Shown: piece by piece, positions 38,733-47,917 of the stretch | Layout: each line of letters starts with the position of its first letter | How positions within the stretch are numbered: the first letter of the stretch is position 1 | DNA from: Streptomyces sp. NBC_00273 | GTDB taxonomy: Bacteria > Actinomycetota > Actinomycetes > Streptomycetales > Streptomycetaceae | NCBI RefSeq assembly: GCF_036178145.1 | Contig: NZ_CP108067.1 | Span: 5,958,501-6,022,500, forward strand | Direction of reading: 5' to 3' | DNA length: 64,000 bases | Notes under the pieces: model-generated | Seen by the model: the letters and a program-made list of their open reading frames with translations, nothing else | Database searches by the model: none | What the model was told of the DNA's origin: nothing | Position numbers and translations under genes: made by a program

Positions 38733-39959
38733 TTACCGGCAGTCGGCGTTACCTGCAGTGGTTCCCGTAAAAGTAGGGACGGGTACCTGAGGTGTGACGG
38801 TTCCCTCGTCCGTGGAGTCCGCGTCCGAACCGGCATCCGTGCCCGCTCCTGCGCCCTCGGCCGCAGCTGCGCTCGGGGTGGGCTCCGGCGGGGCGACCGT
38901 GACCGGCTTGTCCGTCCGCAGCTGTTGGAACAGCCGCGCCGCGTCGGGCTCGACCAGCTCGTCCCGGTTCGGGTCGGGAGCGTAGGGCTTGCGGGGCACC
39001 GTCAGGAACTTGACCTGATCGGTCGGGATGTCCCGCATGCCCCGCACGAGTTCGTACAGGCCGCGCAGCGAGGCCAGCCCCGGGTCCGTGGTCACCGAGG
39101 AGGTCGCCGCGTCCAGCAGCGGGTACAGCCGCGCCGGATTCAGCAGCACCCCGTTGCTCTGCACCTTCTTGACGAGCGAACCGAGGAACTGCTGCTGCCG
39201 GTCCATCCGTTCGGTGTCACTGCCGTTGCCCAGGCTGTGGCGGGCGCGGACGTATCCCAGCGCCTGCTCGCCCCGCAGGGTCTGGCGCCCGGCCTTCAGT
39301 CGCAGCTTGGCCTCGGAGTCGTTCACCGGCTCCTTGAGGCAGACCTCCACCCCGCCGATGGCGTCGACCATCTTCTTGAACCCGCCGAAGTCGATCACCA
39401 TGTGGTGGTCGACACGGATGCCGGTCAGCTTCTCCACCGTACGGATCGTGCAGGCGGCCCCGCCCCACTGGAACGCCCAGTTGAACTGGGCGAACCGCGC
39501 GGCGGTGCGGCTCCCGTCCACCTGCAGGCAGGACGGGATGTCCGTCATCAGGTCCCGGGGTATCGACACGGCGGTCGCGCTCCTGCGGTCCTGCGGCAGG
39601 TGCAGCAGGATCGTGGTGTCCGAGCGCTCGGAGCCCTTGTCCCGCCCGTACCCGGCGTTGTTCCTGCCGGAGCGCGAGTCCGAGCCGATCAGCAGGATGT
39701 TCTGGGACCCGGTGGACCGGTGCGCCGGGCGGTCGCGCTCGTAGCGCCGCAGCTCGGCCGCGGCCGAGGTGTCCTCGGTGATGTTCCCGTCGAGCTTGTT
39801 GTAGAGCCACCAGCCGGTGGCCGTACCCGCCAGGACCAGGAAGACCGCCCCGAGGCCGATCCAGCGCAGCAGCCGGCGCCGGCGCCCGGGGCTGCGCGGG
39901 GGCCGCCCCGTGCCCCCGGCCGCATCGGTGCCGCCCGGTATGCCTGCGCTGTCCGTCAC
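38733..39959 (-). CDS. LytR-CpsA-Psr (LCP) family protein 5
   Basis: 408 residues from GTG 39959. Transmembrane helix about 32-52 (LRWIGLGAVFLVLAGTATGW), LCP domain with LLIGSDSRSGRNNAGYG, VSIPRDLMTDIPSC, GEQALGYVRARHSLGNG. The C-terminus is a Glu/Ala/Asp-rich tail instead of a LytR_C domain. It is closest in sequence to LCP protein 4 and lies upstream of it on the same strand with a 221-bp gap, so a separate promoter is likely. Confidence 0.9.
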   Translation of the reverse strand: MTDSAGIPGGTDAAGGTGRPPRSPGRRRRLLRWIGLGAVFLVLAGTATGWWLYNKLDGNITEDTSAAAELRRYERDRPAHRSTGSQNILLIGSDSRSGRNNAGYGRDKGSERSDTTILLHLPQDRRSATAVSIPRDLMTDIPSCLQVDGSRTAARFAQFNWAFQWGGAACTIRTVEKLTGIRVDHHMVIDFGGFKKMVDAIGGVEVCLKEPVNDSEAKLRLKAGRQTLRGEQALGYVRARHSLGNGSDTERMDRQQQFLGSLVKKVQSNGVLLNPARLYPLLDAATSSVTTDPGLASLRGLYELVRGMRDIPTDQVKFLTVPRKPYAPDPNRDELVEPDAARLFQQLRTDKPVTVAPPEPTPSAAAAEGAGAGTDAGSDADSTDEGTVTPQVPVPTFTGTTAGNADCR

Positions 39960-40144
39960 TGGCGTCCGTCCCCTCGCCGCTACGACTGCGGGCCGTCGGC
40001 CGTACGGGTGAGCACGGCCACTGCCGATGCTGCCCCCGGGGCGCCGGAGCGGCCCGGGGGCGGGGGCTCGTCAAGGGCCGTTCGGGTGACAAATCGCCCG
40101 CACCTGCCGTTCACCAGTGTGGGCGACGGGCCTCCGGGCGGCGA

Positions 40145-40894
40145 TCAGACGGTGTGGGTGACGCGCTCGCTCTCGCTGCGCTGCGCCAGCCCGTCCGCCG
40201 GGAGCCGGTCCAGGTTCCGGCACAGCACCACGGACCCGCCCGCGGCCAGCGCGGCGTAGAGCCCGGCCGAGAGCCCCTCCCAGGTGTCGTAGCCGAGCCC
40301 GGTCAGCACCCGCGAGCCCTCGCCGAGGCCCAGCTTCGCCGCGTCCTCGCGGGCGCGGGCCACCAGCGCCGTGTGCGTGAGCTCCTCGCCGCCGACGACC
40401 AGCGCGGGGCCCTCGGGATCCACCGGTACGAAGGGGGCGAAGCGGTCGCCCTGCCCCGGCACCTCCACCGCGTAGTCGGCGAACCCGGCCGGCGGCTGCG
40501 GGAACCGTCCGCCCAGCGGCCGCAGCGCGAGCGCCACCCGCTCACCGCCGCACGCCAGGGCCCGCTCCAGGGTGTCCGGCCCGCTGACGACGAGGTCCGC
40601 ACCGGCCGGATCCCCGCCGACCTCGGCCACGACCCCGACCGAGGCGCAGGCGAGCAGCCACACCGCGCTCTGCCAGTGCGCCGGGAGCATCAGCGCGAGC
40701 CGGTCCCCGGGCTCGGCCCCCAGGTCGCCCTGGAGCAGATTGGCGGTCTTGGCCACCCAATTGGCGAAGGTCGCGACGGACAATTCGACGCGTTCGCCGG
40801 TGGCATCGTCGTAGAAGGTGACGAGCGGGCGGCCCGGATCGGCGGCGAGCGCGGATCGCAGCAGGTCGGCAGGGGTGCGGTCAGTGGCGTTCAC
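40145..40894 (-). CDS. Short ANL-superfamily-like protein (TIGR03089 type)
   Basis: 249 residues from GTG 40894, about half the length of an acyl-CoA synthetase. It keeps the N-terminal AMP-binding-enzyme start (FYDDATGERVELSVATFANWVAKTANLLQGDLGAEPGDRLAL) but lacks the P-loop TSGTTGxPK and the C-terminal lid. Actinobacteria have a conserved family of this kind next to LCP genes, including near the M. tuberculosis equivalent as I recall it. The function is unknown and adenylation is unlikely. Confidence 0.82.
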   Translation of the reverse strand: MNATDRTPADLLRSALAADPGRPLVTFYDDATGERVELSVATFANWVAKTANLLQGDLGAEPGDRLALMLPAHWQSAVWLLACASVGVVAEVGGDPAGADLVVSGPDTLERALACGGERVALALRPLGGRFPQPPAGFADYAVEVPGQGDRFAPFVPVDPEGPALVVGGEELTHTALVARAREDAAKLGLGEGSRVLTGLGYDTWEGLSAGLYAALAAGGSVVLCRNLDRLPADGLAQRSESERVTHTV

Positions 40895-41033
40895 CCGGCA
40901 CAGCGTACGCGGGCCCGTCCCCCGTACGGGGTCCGTCGGCTCCTCCGTACGGAGGAGGGGTATCCGCGGCGGGTCGGACGGAGCGTCAGTTCTCGGATGG
41001 CGCCCGGCGATCCGCGTGCTCACCATCCTTTTC

Positions 41034-42416
41034 ATGCGTGGATTCCTTGCTTCCTCGATCGGCGTCGCGACGGCCGCCGTACTGGCCCTGCCCGTCGCGC
41101 TCCCCACCCCCGCCCTGGCCGAGACCGCCCCCGTAACCCCCGCCGGGTCCACCCAATCGCTGCCGCTCGTCCCGCTGGGACCCTCGGCGACGCGGGCGCC
41201 CGGAGTCCCCGGAATGAGCGCCTCCCCGGGCCGCCCCGAGACGCAGGGCCTGACCGCACGCGAGGTGAAGACGTTCTCGCTGGTCGGCGTGGTCTGGGAC
41301 GACGCGGCCACCGAACTGCACGGCCTGGTCCAGGTGCGGACCCGCTCCACCCGGACCGCCACCTGGTCGGACTGGCAGGACGTGGAGACCCACAACGGCG
41401 AGCACGCCGCCGACCCCGACGCGGCGGAGCGCGGCTCGCGCACGATCCGCGGCGCCACCGCCCCGCTGTGGGTGGGCGAGTCCGACGCCGTGGAGGTCCG
41501 CGTCCAGGCCGAATCCGGCGCCCCGACCACCCGCGCCCCCTCCCGGCTGCCCACGGGCATGCGGATCGAGCTCGTCGACCCGGGCGCGGAACCCCCCGCC
41601 ACGGGCTCCGACGGCAAGAACACCGGCCCCGGTGACGGCAAGGGCGAGGTGGTGCCCGCCATGACGATGGAGACGGCGGAGTCCTCCGCCGCGAACGTCC
41701 CGCACGCCCCGCTCGGCGCGAACGAGATCACCGCACTCGACAAGGCCGACTCCACCGCCGACGCGATCTTCGCGAACGACGGGGAACTGGCCGCGGCGGC
41801 CGCCCCGTACATCGGTCCGCGCCCGCGGATCGTCACCCGCAAGGGATGGGGCGCGAACGAGGGCCTGCGCGAGCCGGGCTTCGTCTACACGAGCACGGTC
41901 AAGGCGGCCTTCGTCCACCACAGCGCCTCCGGCAACAACTACGCCTGCAAGGACGCCCCCGCGGTCCTGCGCAGCCTGTACCGCTACCACGTCATCAGCA
42001 ACGGCTGGCGGGACTTCGGCTACAACTTCGCGGTCGACAAGTGCGGCACGGTCTACGAGGGCCGCGCGGGCGGCGTCTCCAAGGCGGTCCTCGGCGCGCA
42101 CACCATGGGCTTCAACACCAACAGCATGGGCGTCGCGGTGCTGGGCACCTTCACCTCCACGACCCCGCCGGCGGTGGTGGTCGACTCGGTCGCCCGCCTC
42201 ACGGCCTGGAAGCTCGGCCTCTTCGGCCGGGACCCGCGCGCGAAGACCAACCTGACGTCGGGCGGAGGCAACCGCTACCCCAAGGGCAAGAGCGTGTCGA
42301 TGAACGTCATCTCCGGCCACCGGGACGGCTTCGCCACCCAGTGCCCGGGCGCGAAGCTCTACGGAAAGCTGGGCGCCACCCGCAAGGCCTCGGCGAAGCT
42401 CCAGGGCCGGCCGTAG
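41034..42416 (+). CDS. Secreted peptidoglycan-recognition N-acetylmuramoyl-L-alanine amidase
   Basis: 460 residues from ATG 41034, with a signal peptide (about 1-31, ending ALA). The middle (60-250) is a poorly conserved beta region (LVGVVWDDAATELHGLVQVRTRS). The C-terminal PGRP/amidase_2 domain has zinc ligands in AAFVHHSASGN, LGAHTMGFN and ISGHRDGFATQCPGAKLY. It cleaves the MurNAc-L-Ala bond outside the cell. Its position next to the LCP genes fits envelope remodelling. Confidence 0.93.
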   Translation: MRGFLASSIGVATAAVLALPVALPTPALAETAPVTPAGSTQSLPLVPLGPSATRAPGVPGMSASPGRPETQGLTAREVKTFSLVGVVWDDAATELHGLVQVRTRSTRTATWSDWQDVETHNGEHAADPDAAERGSRTIRGATAPLWVGESDAVEVRVQAESGAPTTRAPSRLPTGMRIELVDPGAEPPATGSDGKNTGPGDGKGEVVPAMTMETAESSAANVPHAPLGANEITALDKADSTADAIFANDGELAAAAAPYIGPRPRIVTRKGWGANEGLREPGFVYTSTVKAAFVHHSASGNNYACKDAPAVLRSLYRYHVISNGWRDFGYNFAVDKCGTVYEGRAGGVSKAVLGAHTMGFNTNSMGVAVLGTFTSTTPPAVVVDSVARLTAWKLGLFGRDPRAKTNLTSGGGNRYPKGKSVSMNVISGHRDGFATQCPGAKLYGKLGATRKASAKLQGRP

Positions 42417-42430
42417 CCTCCGGCGGTCCG

Positions 42431-42457
42431 CAGGGTCCGCAGGGTCCGCAGGGTCCG
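42431..42457. repeat. Three 9-bp tandem units (CAGGGTCCG)
   Basis: Exact triplication immediately downstream of the amidase stop codon. Short and probably neutral. Confidence 0.8.
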
Positions 42458-42476
42458 TGGGCGCGGCGCCGTCGCC

Positions 42477-42553
42477 GGGGCTCCGCCCCACACCCCCTAC
42501 GACGCTCCGTGCCCACGCCTCAATCGCCGGTGGGGTCCGGGGCGGAGACCCGG
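42477..42553. repeat. Degenerate copy of the intergenic repeat family
   Basis: GGGGCTCCGCCCC at 42477-42489 and CCGGGGCGGAGACCCGG at 42537-42553 with CGCCTCAATCGCCGG between them, a decayed form of the element at 5039-5131. Confidence 0.65.
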
Positions 42554-42587
42554 GGGAGACGCGGCCGGGCCGGGCTACGCTCGACAC

Positions 42588-43589
42588 ATGGCCGGCCGCT
42601 TCGATCCCCTCACCCGCGCCGCGGTCCGCGGCGGCCGCACCGACGTCCCCCCGGGCCGGGGGAGCACCGCCGGCGCCGGCGCCAAGGAACGCCACTGGGC
42701 TCCCGACGGTCCCCTGGACCTCGGCCTCACCCTCGGCCCCCTCAGACGCGGCCCCGCCGACCCCACCTTCCGCACCACCCCCGACGGCTCGGTCTGGCGC
42801 ACCGGCCGCACCCCGCAGGGCCCGGCCACCCTCCGCGTGTCCCGCGCGGGTGAGCAGGTGCACGCCGAGGCCTGGGGCCCCGGCGCCGACTGGTTCCTCG
42901 AACAACTGCCCGCACTCCTCGGCGCGGGCGACGACCCCACCGCCTTCGTGCCCCGCCACCGCCTCGTGCACGCCAGCCACCGCCGCCGCCCCGGCCTGCG
43001 CCTCACCCGTACCGGCCTGGTCCTCGAATCCCTGATCCCCACGGTCCTGGAGCAGAAGGTCACCGCGGACGAGGCCTACCGCGCCTGGCGCCGCCTGGTC
43101 CGGCAGTACGGCGAGCCCGCGCCGGGCCCGGCCGGCGGCCCGGAAGCGTACGTCGTGCCCGAGCCGCGCACCTGGGCCATGATCCCGTCCTGGGACTGGC
43201 ACAAGGCCGGCGTCGATGCCAAGCGCTCCGCCACGATCGTGCGGGCGGCCCGCGTGGCGAACCGCCTGGAGGAAGCCGCCGCGATGGACCTGCCCGGGGC
43301 CGTACGGAGGCTGGAGGCCGTTCCCGGCATCGGCCCGTGGACCTCCGCCGAAACCCTCCAGCGCAGCAACGGCCACCCCGACGCGATCACCACCGGCGAC
43401 CTCCACCTGCCCGGCATCGTCGGCTACGCCCTCGCGGGCGACCGCGACGCCGACGACGCCGCCATGCTGGAGCTCCTCGCCCCGTACGCAGGGCAGCGCC
43501 ACCGCGCGGCCCGCCTCGTCCTCCTCGCGGGCCACACCCCGCCCCGCCGCGCGCCCCGCATGCCGCGCGGCGACATCGGCCGCTTCTAG
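42588..43589 (+). CDS. AlkA-like DNA-3-methyladenine glycosylase
   Basis: 333 residues. Helix-hairpin-helix LEAVPGIGPWTSAET (about residues 243-257) followed by the catalytic aspartate region TTGDLHLPG, the HhH-GPD layout. The N-terminal half is unlike E. coli AlkA, typical for actinobacterial members. Removes alkylated bases from DNA. Alone between the amidase and the convergent fbiB. Confidence 0.87.
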   Translation: MAGRFDPLTRAAVRGGRTDVPPGRGSTAGAGAKERHWAPDGPLDLGLTLGPLRRGPADPTFRTTPDGSVWRTGRTPQGPATLRVSRAGEQVHAEAWGPGADWFLEQLPALLGAGDDPTAFVPRHRLVHASHRRRPGLRLTRTGLVLESLIPTVLEQKVTADEAYRAWRRLVRQYGEPAPGPAGGPEAYVVPEPRTWAMIPSWDWHKAGVDAKRSATIVRAARVANRLEEAAAMDLPGAVRRLEAVPGIGPWTSAETLQRSNGHPDAITTGDLHLPGIVGYALAGDRDADDAAMLELLAPYAGQRHRAARLVLLAGHTPPRRAPRMPRGDIGRF

Positions 43590-43799
43590 GGGGCGTCTTG
43601 CCGATCGGGCAGGGCTCGCGGGCCCTGGGACCGCGCTTCGCCGCATCGTCGCCGGTCGTCGATGCTCCGCACGGACTCCCCCGTCCGCCTCGCGACGCTT
43701 CCCCACGGGCCTGCCGTCAGGCGCGCCCGCCCCGCCGGACCGGGGCCCGCCCGGCAGGGCGGGGGCGGGCCCGCCGATCCGCCGGGCTCGCCGCAGGCG

Positions 43800-45098
43800 T
43801 CACCGCACCTGGATGAAGTCCGCCGCGGACCGCCCCGGCCGCTCCGCCGGGACCGCCGCCGGGTGCCCCACCGCCACCGTTCCCATCGGGTCCCAGTCCT
43901 GCGGCAGCTCCAGCACCTCCCGCACCACGTCCCGGCAGAACATCGTCGAAGACACCCACGCCGACCCCAGCCGCTCCCCGGCCAGCGCGACCAGCAGGTT
44001 CTGTACGCCCGCGCCCATCGCGACCACGAACATCTCCCGCTCCGCCGTGTCCCGGCGGGCGTGCCCGTAGTGGTGCGCGCCGTCCGTCACCAGACACGGC
44101 ACCACCAGGTACGGGGCGGCCCGCAGCACGTCCCCGCGCCGCACCCGCTTCGCCACGGACTCCTCGGACTTGCCGTCCGCCCGCAGGTCCGCGATCCACG
44201 CGTCCCGCATCGCGTCCAGCAGCCGCACCCGGGAGGCCTCGGACTCCAGCAGGACGAACCGCCACGGCGTCGTGTGGTGGGGAGCCGGGGCCGTCACGGC
44301 CGCCGCCACCGCCCGCCGCACCGCGCCCGGGTCCACCGGCTCCGCCGTGAAGGCCCGTACCGTGCGGCGCTGCGTCACGGCTTCCCGTACCGCTTCCGAG
44401 GTCCCCAGCCGGAACATGTCGTCGGCCGGCGGGCGCACCAGGTCCCGGGCCGAGGAACCCTCTCCGAGGACGTGGGCCAGTCCGCGCACGACGGCCACCG
44501 GCAGCCCGGCCGCCTTGCCCTTGATCAGGTCACCGGCGGCGGCCAGCTCGTCCGCGGTCGCCACCACCGTCGCGCTCAGCGGATTGCCGTGCGCGTCCGT
44601 GCCGCCGCGCAGGTCGTCCAGGACCCGCACACCGGCCGCGCCGATCGCCACGTCCGTCAGCCCGGTGCGCCACGGCCGCCCGAAGGTGTCCGTCACGACC
44701 ACGCCCACGTCCACGGACAGGGCGTCGCGCACGCCGGCGCGGATCGCGGCGGCCGAGCCGTCCGGGTCCTCGGGCAGCAGCAGCACCGTGCCGGGGGCGG
44801 TGTTGGAGGCGTCCACGCCGGCCGCGGCCATCACCAGGCCCTGCCGGTTCTCGACGATCCGCAGCGGACCCCGGCGCGCGACGACCCGTACGGTCTCGGC
44901 GTCGATCGCGGCCTCGCGCGAGTCGGCCTCCACGATCCGGCCCTCGGCCTTGGAGACGATCTTCGAGGTGACCAGCAGGACGTCCCCGTCGCGCAGGTCG
45001 GGGGCGGCCGTCGTGATCAGCTTCGCCAGGTCGTCGCCCGGCCTGACTTCCGGGATCCCGTCGACGGCCCGCACCTCGTACGCGGGCGCCCGCGTCAC
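43800..45098 (-). CDS. fbiB: Bifunctional F420 gamma-glutamyl ligase / FMN-dependent reductase
   Basis: 432 residues from GTG 45098, which overlaps the fbiA stop by 4 bases. The N-terminal CofE domain (1-240) shows [27 protein letters not shown] and [17 protein letters not shown]. The C-terminal nitroreductase-like domain (about 250-430) has [14 protein letters not shown] and [13 protein letters not shown]. Together they reduce dehydro-F420-0 and add glutamates to the F420 tail. The fusion is the actinobacterial form. Confidence 0.95.
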   Translation of the reverse strand: MTRAPAYEVRAVDGIPEVRPGDDLAKLITTAAPDLRDGDVLLVTSKIVSKAEGRIVEADSREAAIDAETVRVVARRGPLRIVENRQGLVMAAAGVDASNTAPGTVLLLPEDPDGSAAAIRAGVRDALSVDVGVVVTDTFGRPWRTGLTDVAIGAAGVRVLDDLRGGTDAHGNPLSATVVATADELAAAGDLIKGKAAGLPVAVVRGLAHVLGEGSSARDLVRPPADDMFRLGTSEAVREAVTQRRTVRAFTAEPVDPGAVRRAVAAAVTAPAPHHTTPWRFVLLESEASRVRLLDAMRDAWIADLRADGKSEESVAKRVRRGDVLRAAPYLVVPCLVTDGAHHYGHARRDTAEREMFVVAMGAGVQNLLVALAGERLGSAWVSSTMFCRDVVREVLELPQDWDPMGTVAVGHPAAVPAERPGRSAADFIQVR

Positions 45099-46054
45099 CG
45101 GGAGGCCTCCGCCAGTTCCAGTGCGGCGCGGGCCATCTCCGCGGTGGCCGCCACGTCGGTCATCATCAGCGGCACCGCGCGGCAGCTGATCCCGGCGGCC
45201 TCGACCTCCGCGACGGCGTCCGCGTCCGAGGTGTCCACGAGCCAGCCGTCCAGCAGCCCGGTCCCGTAGTGCAGGGCGACGGCGGCGGCGGTGGACTCGA
45301 CGCCCACCGCGGCGAGCACCTTGTCGGCCATCCCGCGCACGGGCGCGCCCCCGACGATGGGGGAGAGGCCGACGACGGGCGCCGCGGCGGAGGCCACGGC
45401 GTCCCGGATGCCGGGGACGGCGAGGATCGTGCCGACCGAGACCACGGGGTTCGACGGCGGGAAGATGATCACGTCGGCGGCGGCGATGGCCTCCAGCACA
45501 CCGGGCGCGGGCTTGGCCTGCTCGGCTCCCACGGGTACGACGGCCTCCGCGTCCACCGAGGCGCGCAGCCGGACCCAGTACTCCTGGAAATGGATGACGC
45601 GGCGCTCGCCGGTGCCGGCCTCGGTGATCGCGACGTGGGTCTCGACGCGGTCGTCGGACATGGGCAGCAGCCGTACGCCGGGCTGCCAGCGGTCGCAGAG
45701 GGCCTCGGTGACGGCGCTCAGCGGGTAGCCGGCGCCGAGCATCTGCGTACGCACGATGTGCGTGGCGAAGTCGCGGTCGCCGAGGCCGAACCAGGTGGGT
45801 CCGACCCCGTACTCCGCGAGCTCCTCCTTGACGGTGAAGGACTCGTCGGTGCGGCCCCAGCCCTGGTCCTCGTTGATGCCACCGCCGAGGGTGTACATCA
45901 CCGTGTCCAGGTCGGGGCAGACCTTGAGCCCGAAGAGGTGAATGTCGTCACCGGTGTTGCCGATGACCGTGATGTCCGCGTCGGGCACGGCCGACTTGAG
46001 TCCGGACAGGAACCGGGCGCCGCCTATACCGCCGGCCAGAACAACAATGCGCAT
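45095..46054 (-). CDS. fbiA: Phosphoenolpyruvyl/2-phospho-L-lactate transferase of F420 synthesis
   Basis: 319 residues. Begins [16 protein letters not shown], followed by [29 protein letters not shown], the CofD/FbiA signature. The [14 protein letters not shown] loop is also present. It joins Fo to the activated phospho-C3 acid to give dehydro-F420-0, the substrate of FbiB. Cotranslated with fbiB; the two genes form one operon read leftwards. Confidence 0.96.
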   Translation of the reverse strand: MRIVVLAGGIGGARFLSGLKSAVPDADITVIGNTGDDIHLFGLKVCPDLDTVMYTLGGGINEDQGWGRTDESFTVKEELAEYGVGPTWFGLGDRDFATHIVRTQMLGAGYPLSAVTEALCDRWQPGVRLLPMSDDRVETHVAITEAGTGERRVIHFQEYWVRLRASVDAEAVVPVGAEQAKPAPGVLEAIAAADVIIFPPSNPVVSVGTILAVPGIRDAVASAAAPVVGLSPIVGGAPVRGMADKVLAAVGVESTAAAVALHYGTGLLDGWLVDTSDADAVAEVEAAGISCRAVPLMMTDVAATAEMARAALELAEASR

Positions 46055-46064
46055 GCAGACAGTC

Positions 46065-46202
46065 TGTCAGCCGAAGGCTGTCGTGGAGGGGTGGTGGTCG
46101 GGCGACGGGCGGGACTGTCAGCCGAAGGCTGTCGTGGAGGGGTGGTGGTCGGGCGACGGGTGGGACTGTCGGCCGGAGGCTGTCGTAAAGGGGTGGTGGT
46201 CA
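46065..46202. repeat. 51-bp tandem repeat, 2.7 copies, between fbiA and the cysteine dioxygenase-like gene
   Basis: Units start at 46065, 46116 and 46167. The first two differ at one base; the third is a partial, diverged copy that runs into the stop codon of the cysteine dioxygenase-like gene. Each unit contains CAGCCGAAGGCTG, a small hairpin. It fills the gap before fbiA on the minus strand. Confidence 0.9.
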
Positions 46203-46739
46203 GGCCGGTACGGACGCGGATTCGGCCGAGGAGCAGCTGTGCATCGGCATCTCGGTCAGGCCGGGGAAGTAGACGTGCAGGCTGACCGCGCCGTCGAGGG
46301 CGTCGTTGACGACCTCGTGGGCGTAGCCGGGGGCGAAGACGCGCTGGGTGCCCGGGCGGTGGGTGCTGCGGCCGCGGGGGGTGTGCTCGGTGAGCTCGCC
46401 CTCCAGGACGGTCATGACGCCGGAGGAGGCGCCGTGGTCGTGGAGGCCGCTGCCCTGGCCGGGGACCCAGCTGAGCAGCCAGACCTCGTAACCGGGGCCG
46501 GTGCGCAGCCGGTGGTACCAGCGGGTGGTGGCGTCGTACTCGACGAGGTGCTCCCAGGAGGCGCGGTCCTCGGCGATGGAGCGGGCGAGCCCGGCGAACT
46601 CGGCGACGGTGGCCGGGTGTTCGCGGGCGGGCTGGAGGAGGTGCTGGACGGCGAGGATGTCGCCGGCGATCTGGAGGTCGCTCTCGACCGTGGCGGGAGC
46701 GACGGGAGCGGCGGGGGTGGCGCTGTTCGTGCTGTTCAT
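46200..46739 (-). CDS. Cysteine dioxygenase-family protein
   Basis: 179 residues, cupin fold. Iron ligands are visible in GSGLHDHGASSGVMTVLEGEL (two His) and GYAHEVVN (third His). Oxidises cysteine or a related thiol to the sulfinate. No cysteine follows to form the Cys-Tyr cross-link of mammalian enzymes at an obvious position. Upstream of fbiA on the same strand, but separated by the tandem repeat. Confidence 0.88.
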   Translation of the reverse strand: MNSTNSATPAAPVAPATVESDLQIAGDILAVQHLLQPAREHPATVAEFAGLARSIAEDRASWEHLVEYDATTRWYHRLRTGPGYEVWLLSWVPGQGSGLHDHGASSGVMTVLEGELTEHTPRGRSTHRPGTQRVFAPGYAHEVVNDALDGAVSLHVYFPGLTEMPMHSCSSAESASVPA

Positions 46740-47264
46740 CGTGGGGGTACCTCGACGGATGTCAGTCGTGCTGGCGGTTGCTGCGGGGGCGGGCCGGAGC
46801 TCTGAGGAGCCGTGGCTCCGCGGGCATCAACAGCTGCAACAGCAACAGCGAACCTGGGCAGCGCACAGGAACCCACGAATGGGGGTCCGGGTGGTGGCTG
46901 CGGGCGCTGACATGCAAACAAGGAGAACGGCTCGGGGGCCTGACTGTCAACCCAATGTCCGGTTTGGGGTAAAAGTTTCACCTCATCCGGTTACCGTGCC
47001 CGGAGAAAGGTTTGTGCAGTGTGCGGCAGGGGATGTGGCGCTGTGTCGGCTCTCAAACCAGATCCCGACTTCCGTGACCTGAATGTGATCTGCGCCGCTT
47101 CTCCGGTCGGACCGCAACCCCGCTCGGAGGTGGCACGTGGAATACGGGTAAAGGCGGCATCCTGTGGCGCCAGCGGCATGTGTCACGATTTTTGGCGATA
47201 TGAACACTTTCTGCATAGGCTTGGTTCCGCAGAGTGAATAAGGGGCCCAATAGCAGATCTCGGC

Positions 47265-47294
47265 TTGACTGCCCCGGAGCCACGCACTTGTAAT
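47265..47294 (+). promoter_or_regulatory. Candidate whiB promoter
   Basis: TTGACT (47265-47270) and TGTAAT (47289-47294) are separated by 18 bases, the best vegetative-type promoter match in this gap, about 70 bases upstream of the whiB start codon. Confidence 0.5.
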
Positions 47295-47321
47295 TTCACT
47301 CGTGTCGTTACGTAGCAATCA

Positions 47322-47337
47322 GTGACGACATCGTCAC
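47322..47337. promoter_or_regulatory. Palindrome in the whiB leader
   Basis: GTGACGACATCGTCAC is a perfect 7+7 inverted repeat with a 2-base centre, downstream of the promoter candidate and 30 bases before whiB. An operator or mRNA hairpin is possible. Confidence 0.55.
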
Positions 47338-47367
47338 GGGGACGCACAGACAGAGCGAGGGGCGCAC

Positions 47368-47631
47368 ATGACCGAGCTGTTTCAGGAACTGCTGGTCGAG
47401 GAGGCGGACGAAGAGCTCGGGTGGCAGGAGCGCGCTCTGTGCGCCCAGACCGACCCCGAGTCCTTCTTTCCCGAGAAGGGCGGCTCCACCCGCGAGGCCA
47501 AGAAGGTCTGCCTCGCCTGCGAAGTCCGCTCCGAATGCCTCGAGTACGCCCTCGCCAACGACGAGCGATTCGGCATCTGGGGCGGTCTGTCCGAGCGGGA
47601 ACGCCGCCGCCTGAAAAAGGCCGCGGTCTGA
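47368..47631 (+). CDS. whiB: WhiB, sporulation iron-sulfur regulator
   Basis: 87 residues, the exact length of Streptomyces WhiB. The four [4Fe-4S] cysteines are C25, C48, C51 and C57 (CAQTDPESFFPEKGGS ... KVCLACEVRSECLEYAL). The turn GIWGG (69-73) and the basic tail RERRRLKKAAV that contacts DNA are intact. WhiB works with WhiA to start sporulation septation in aerial hyphae. The ATG follows GCGAGGGGCGCAC. Transcribed alone and closed by the hairpin at 47789-47827. Confidence 0.97.
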   Translation: MTELFQELLVEEADEELGWQERALCAQTDPESFFPEKGGSTREAKKVCLACEVRSECLEYALANDERFGIWGGLSERERRRLKKAAV

Positions 47632-47788
47632 AACGGCCGACGCACCACCGGTCAGGCACCCACCGCACTTCACACTCCATATCGAACGCACCACGGCACG
47701 CACCACGACACGTACGACAGAGCGCAGTTCGACGCACGCCCGACAGCGCGCCGAACGGGACGACGAGCGCGACGCACAGCACGGCACA

Positions 47789-47827
47789 CGGTCCGCCTCC
47801 TGCACCTTCCCCGCAGGAGGCGGACCG
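47789..47827 (+). terminator. whiB terminator
   Basis: A perfect 15-bp stem (CGGTCCGCCTCCTGC with its complement) and 9-base loop, 158 bp after the whiB stop. The space between holds a C/A-rich, G-poor stretch. Confidence 0.85.
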
Positions 47828-47917
47828 CTGTCGTGGCAGCCGTTAGGGTGGGGCGCTGTCCAGCAGCCTCCGAGGGCACACCACCCCCGGACCCCCGGCC
47901 GGAGGGCCCGTACCGCG

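Larger units (their letters stand above)
46740..47367. other. 628-bp divergent intergenic region upstream of whiB
   Basis: No convincing gene. It carries a promoter-like pair at 47265-47294 and a 7+7 palindrome at 47322-47337. GTGTC sequences lie at 47180-47184 and 47302-47306. The part next to the cysteine dioxygenase-like gene is rich in CAGCAACAG triplets (about 46828-46850). Long regulated leaders are known for whiB. Confidence 0.6.

Noticed and set aside
46065..46202. The 51-bp repeat as coding (17-residue repeats in the plus frame)
   Set aside because: The frame has no ribosome binding site, continues antisense through the cysteine dioxygenase-like gene, and the peptide is unlike any repeat family I know.
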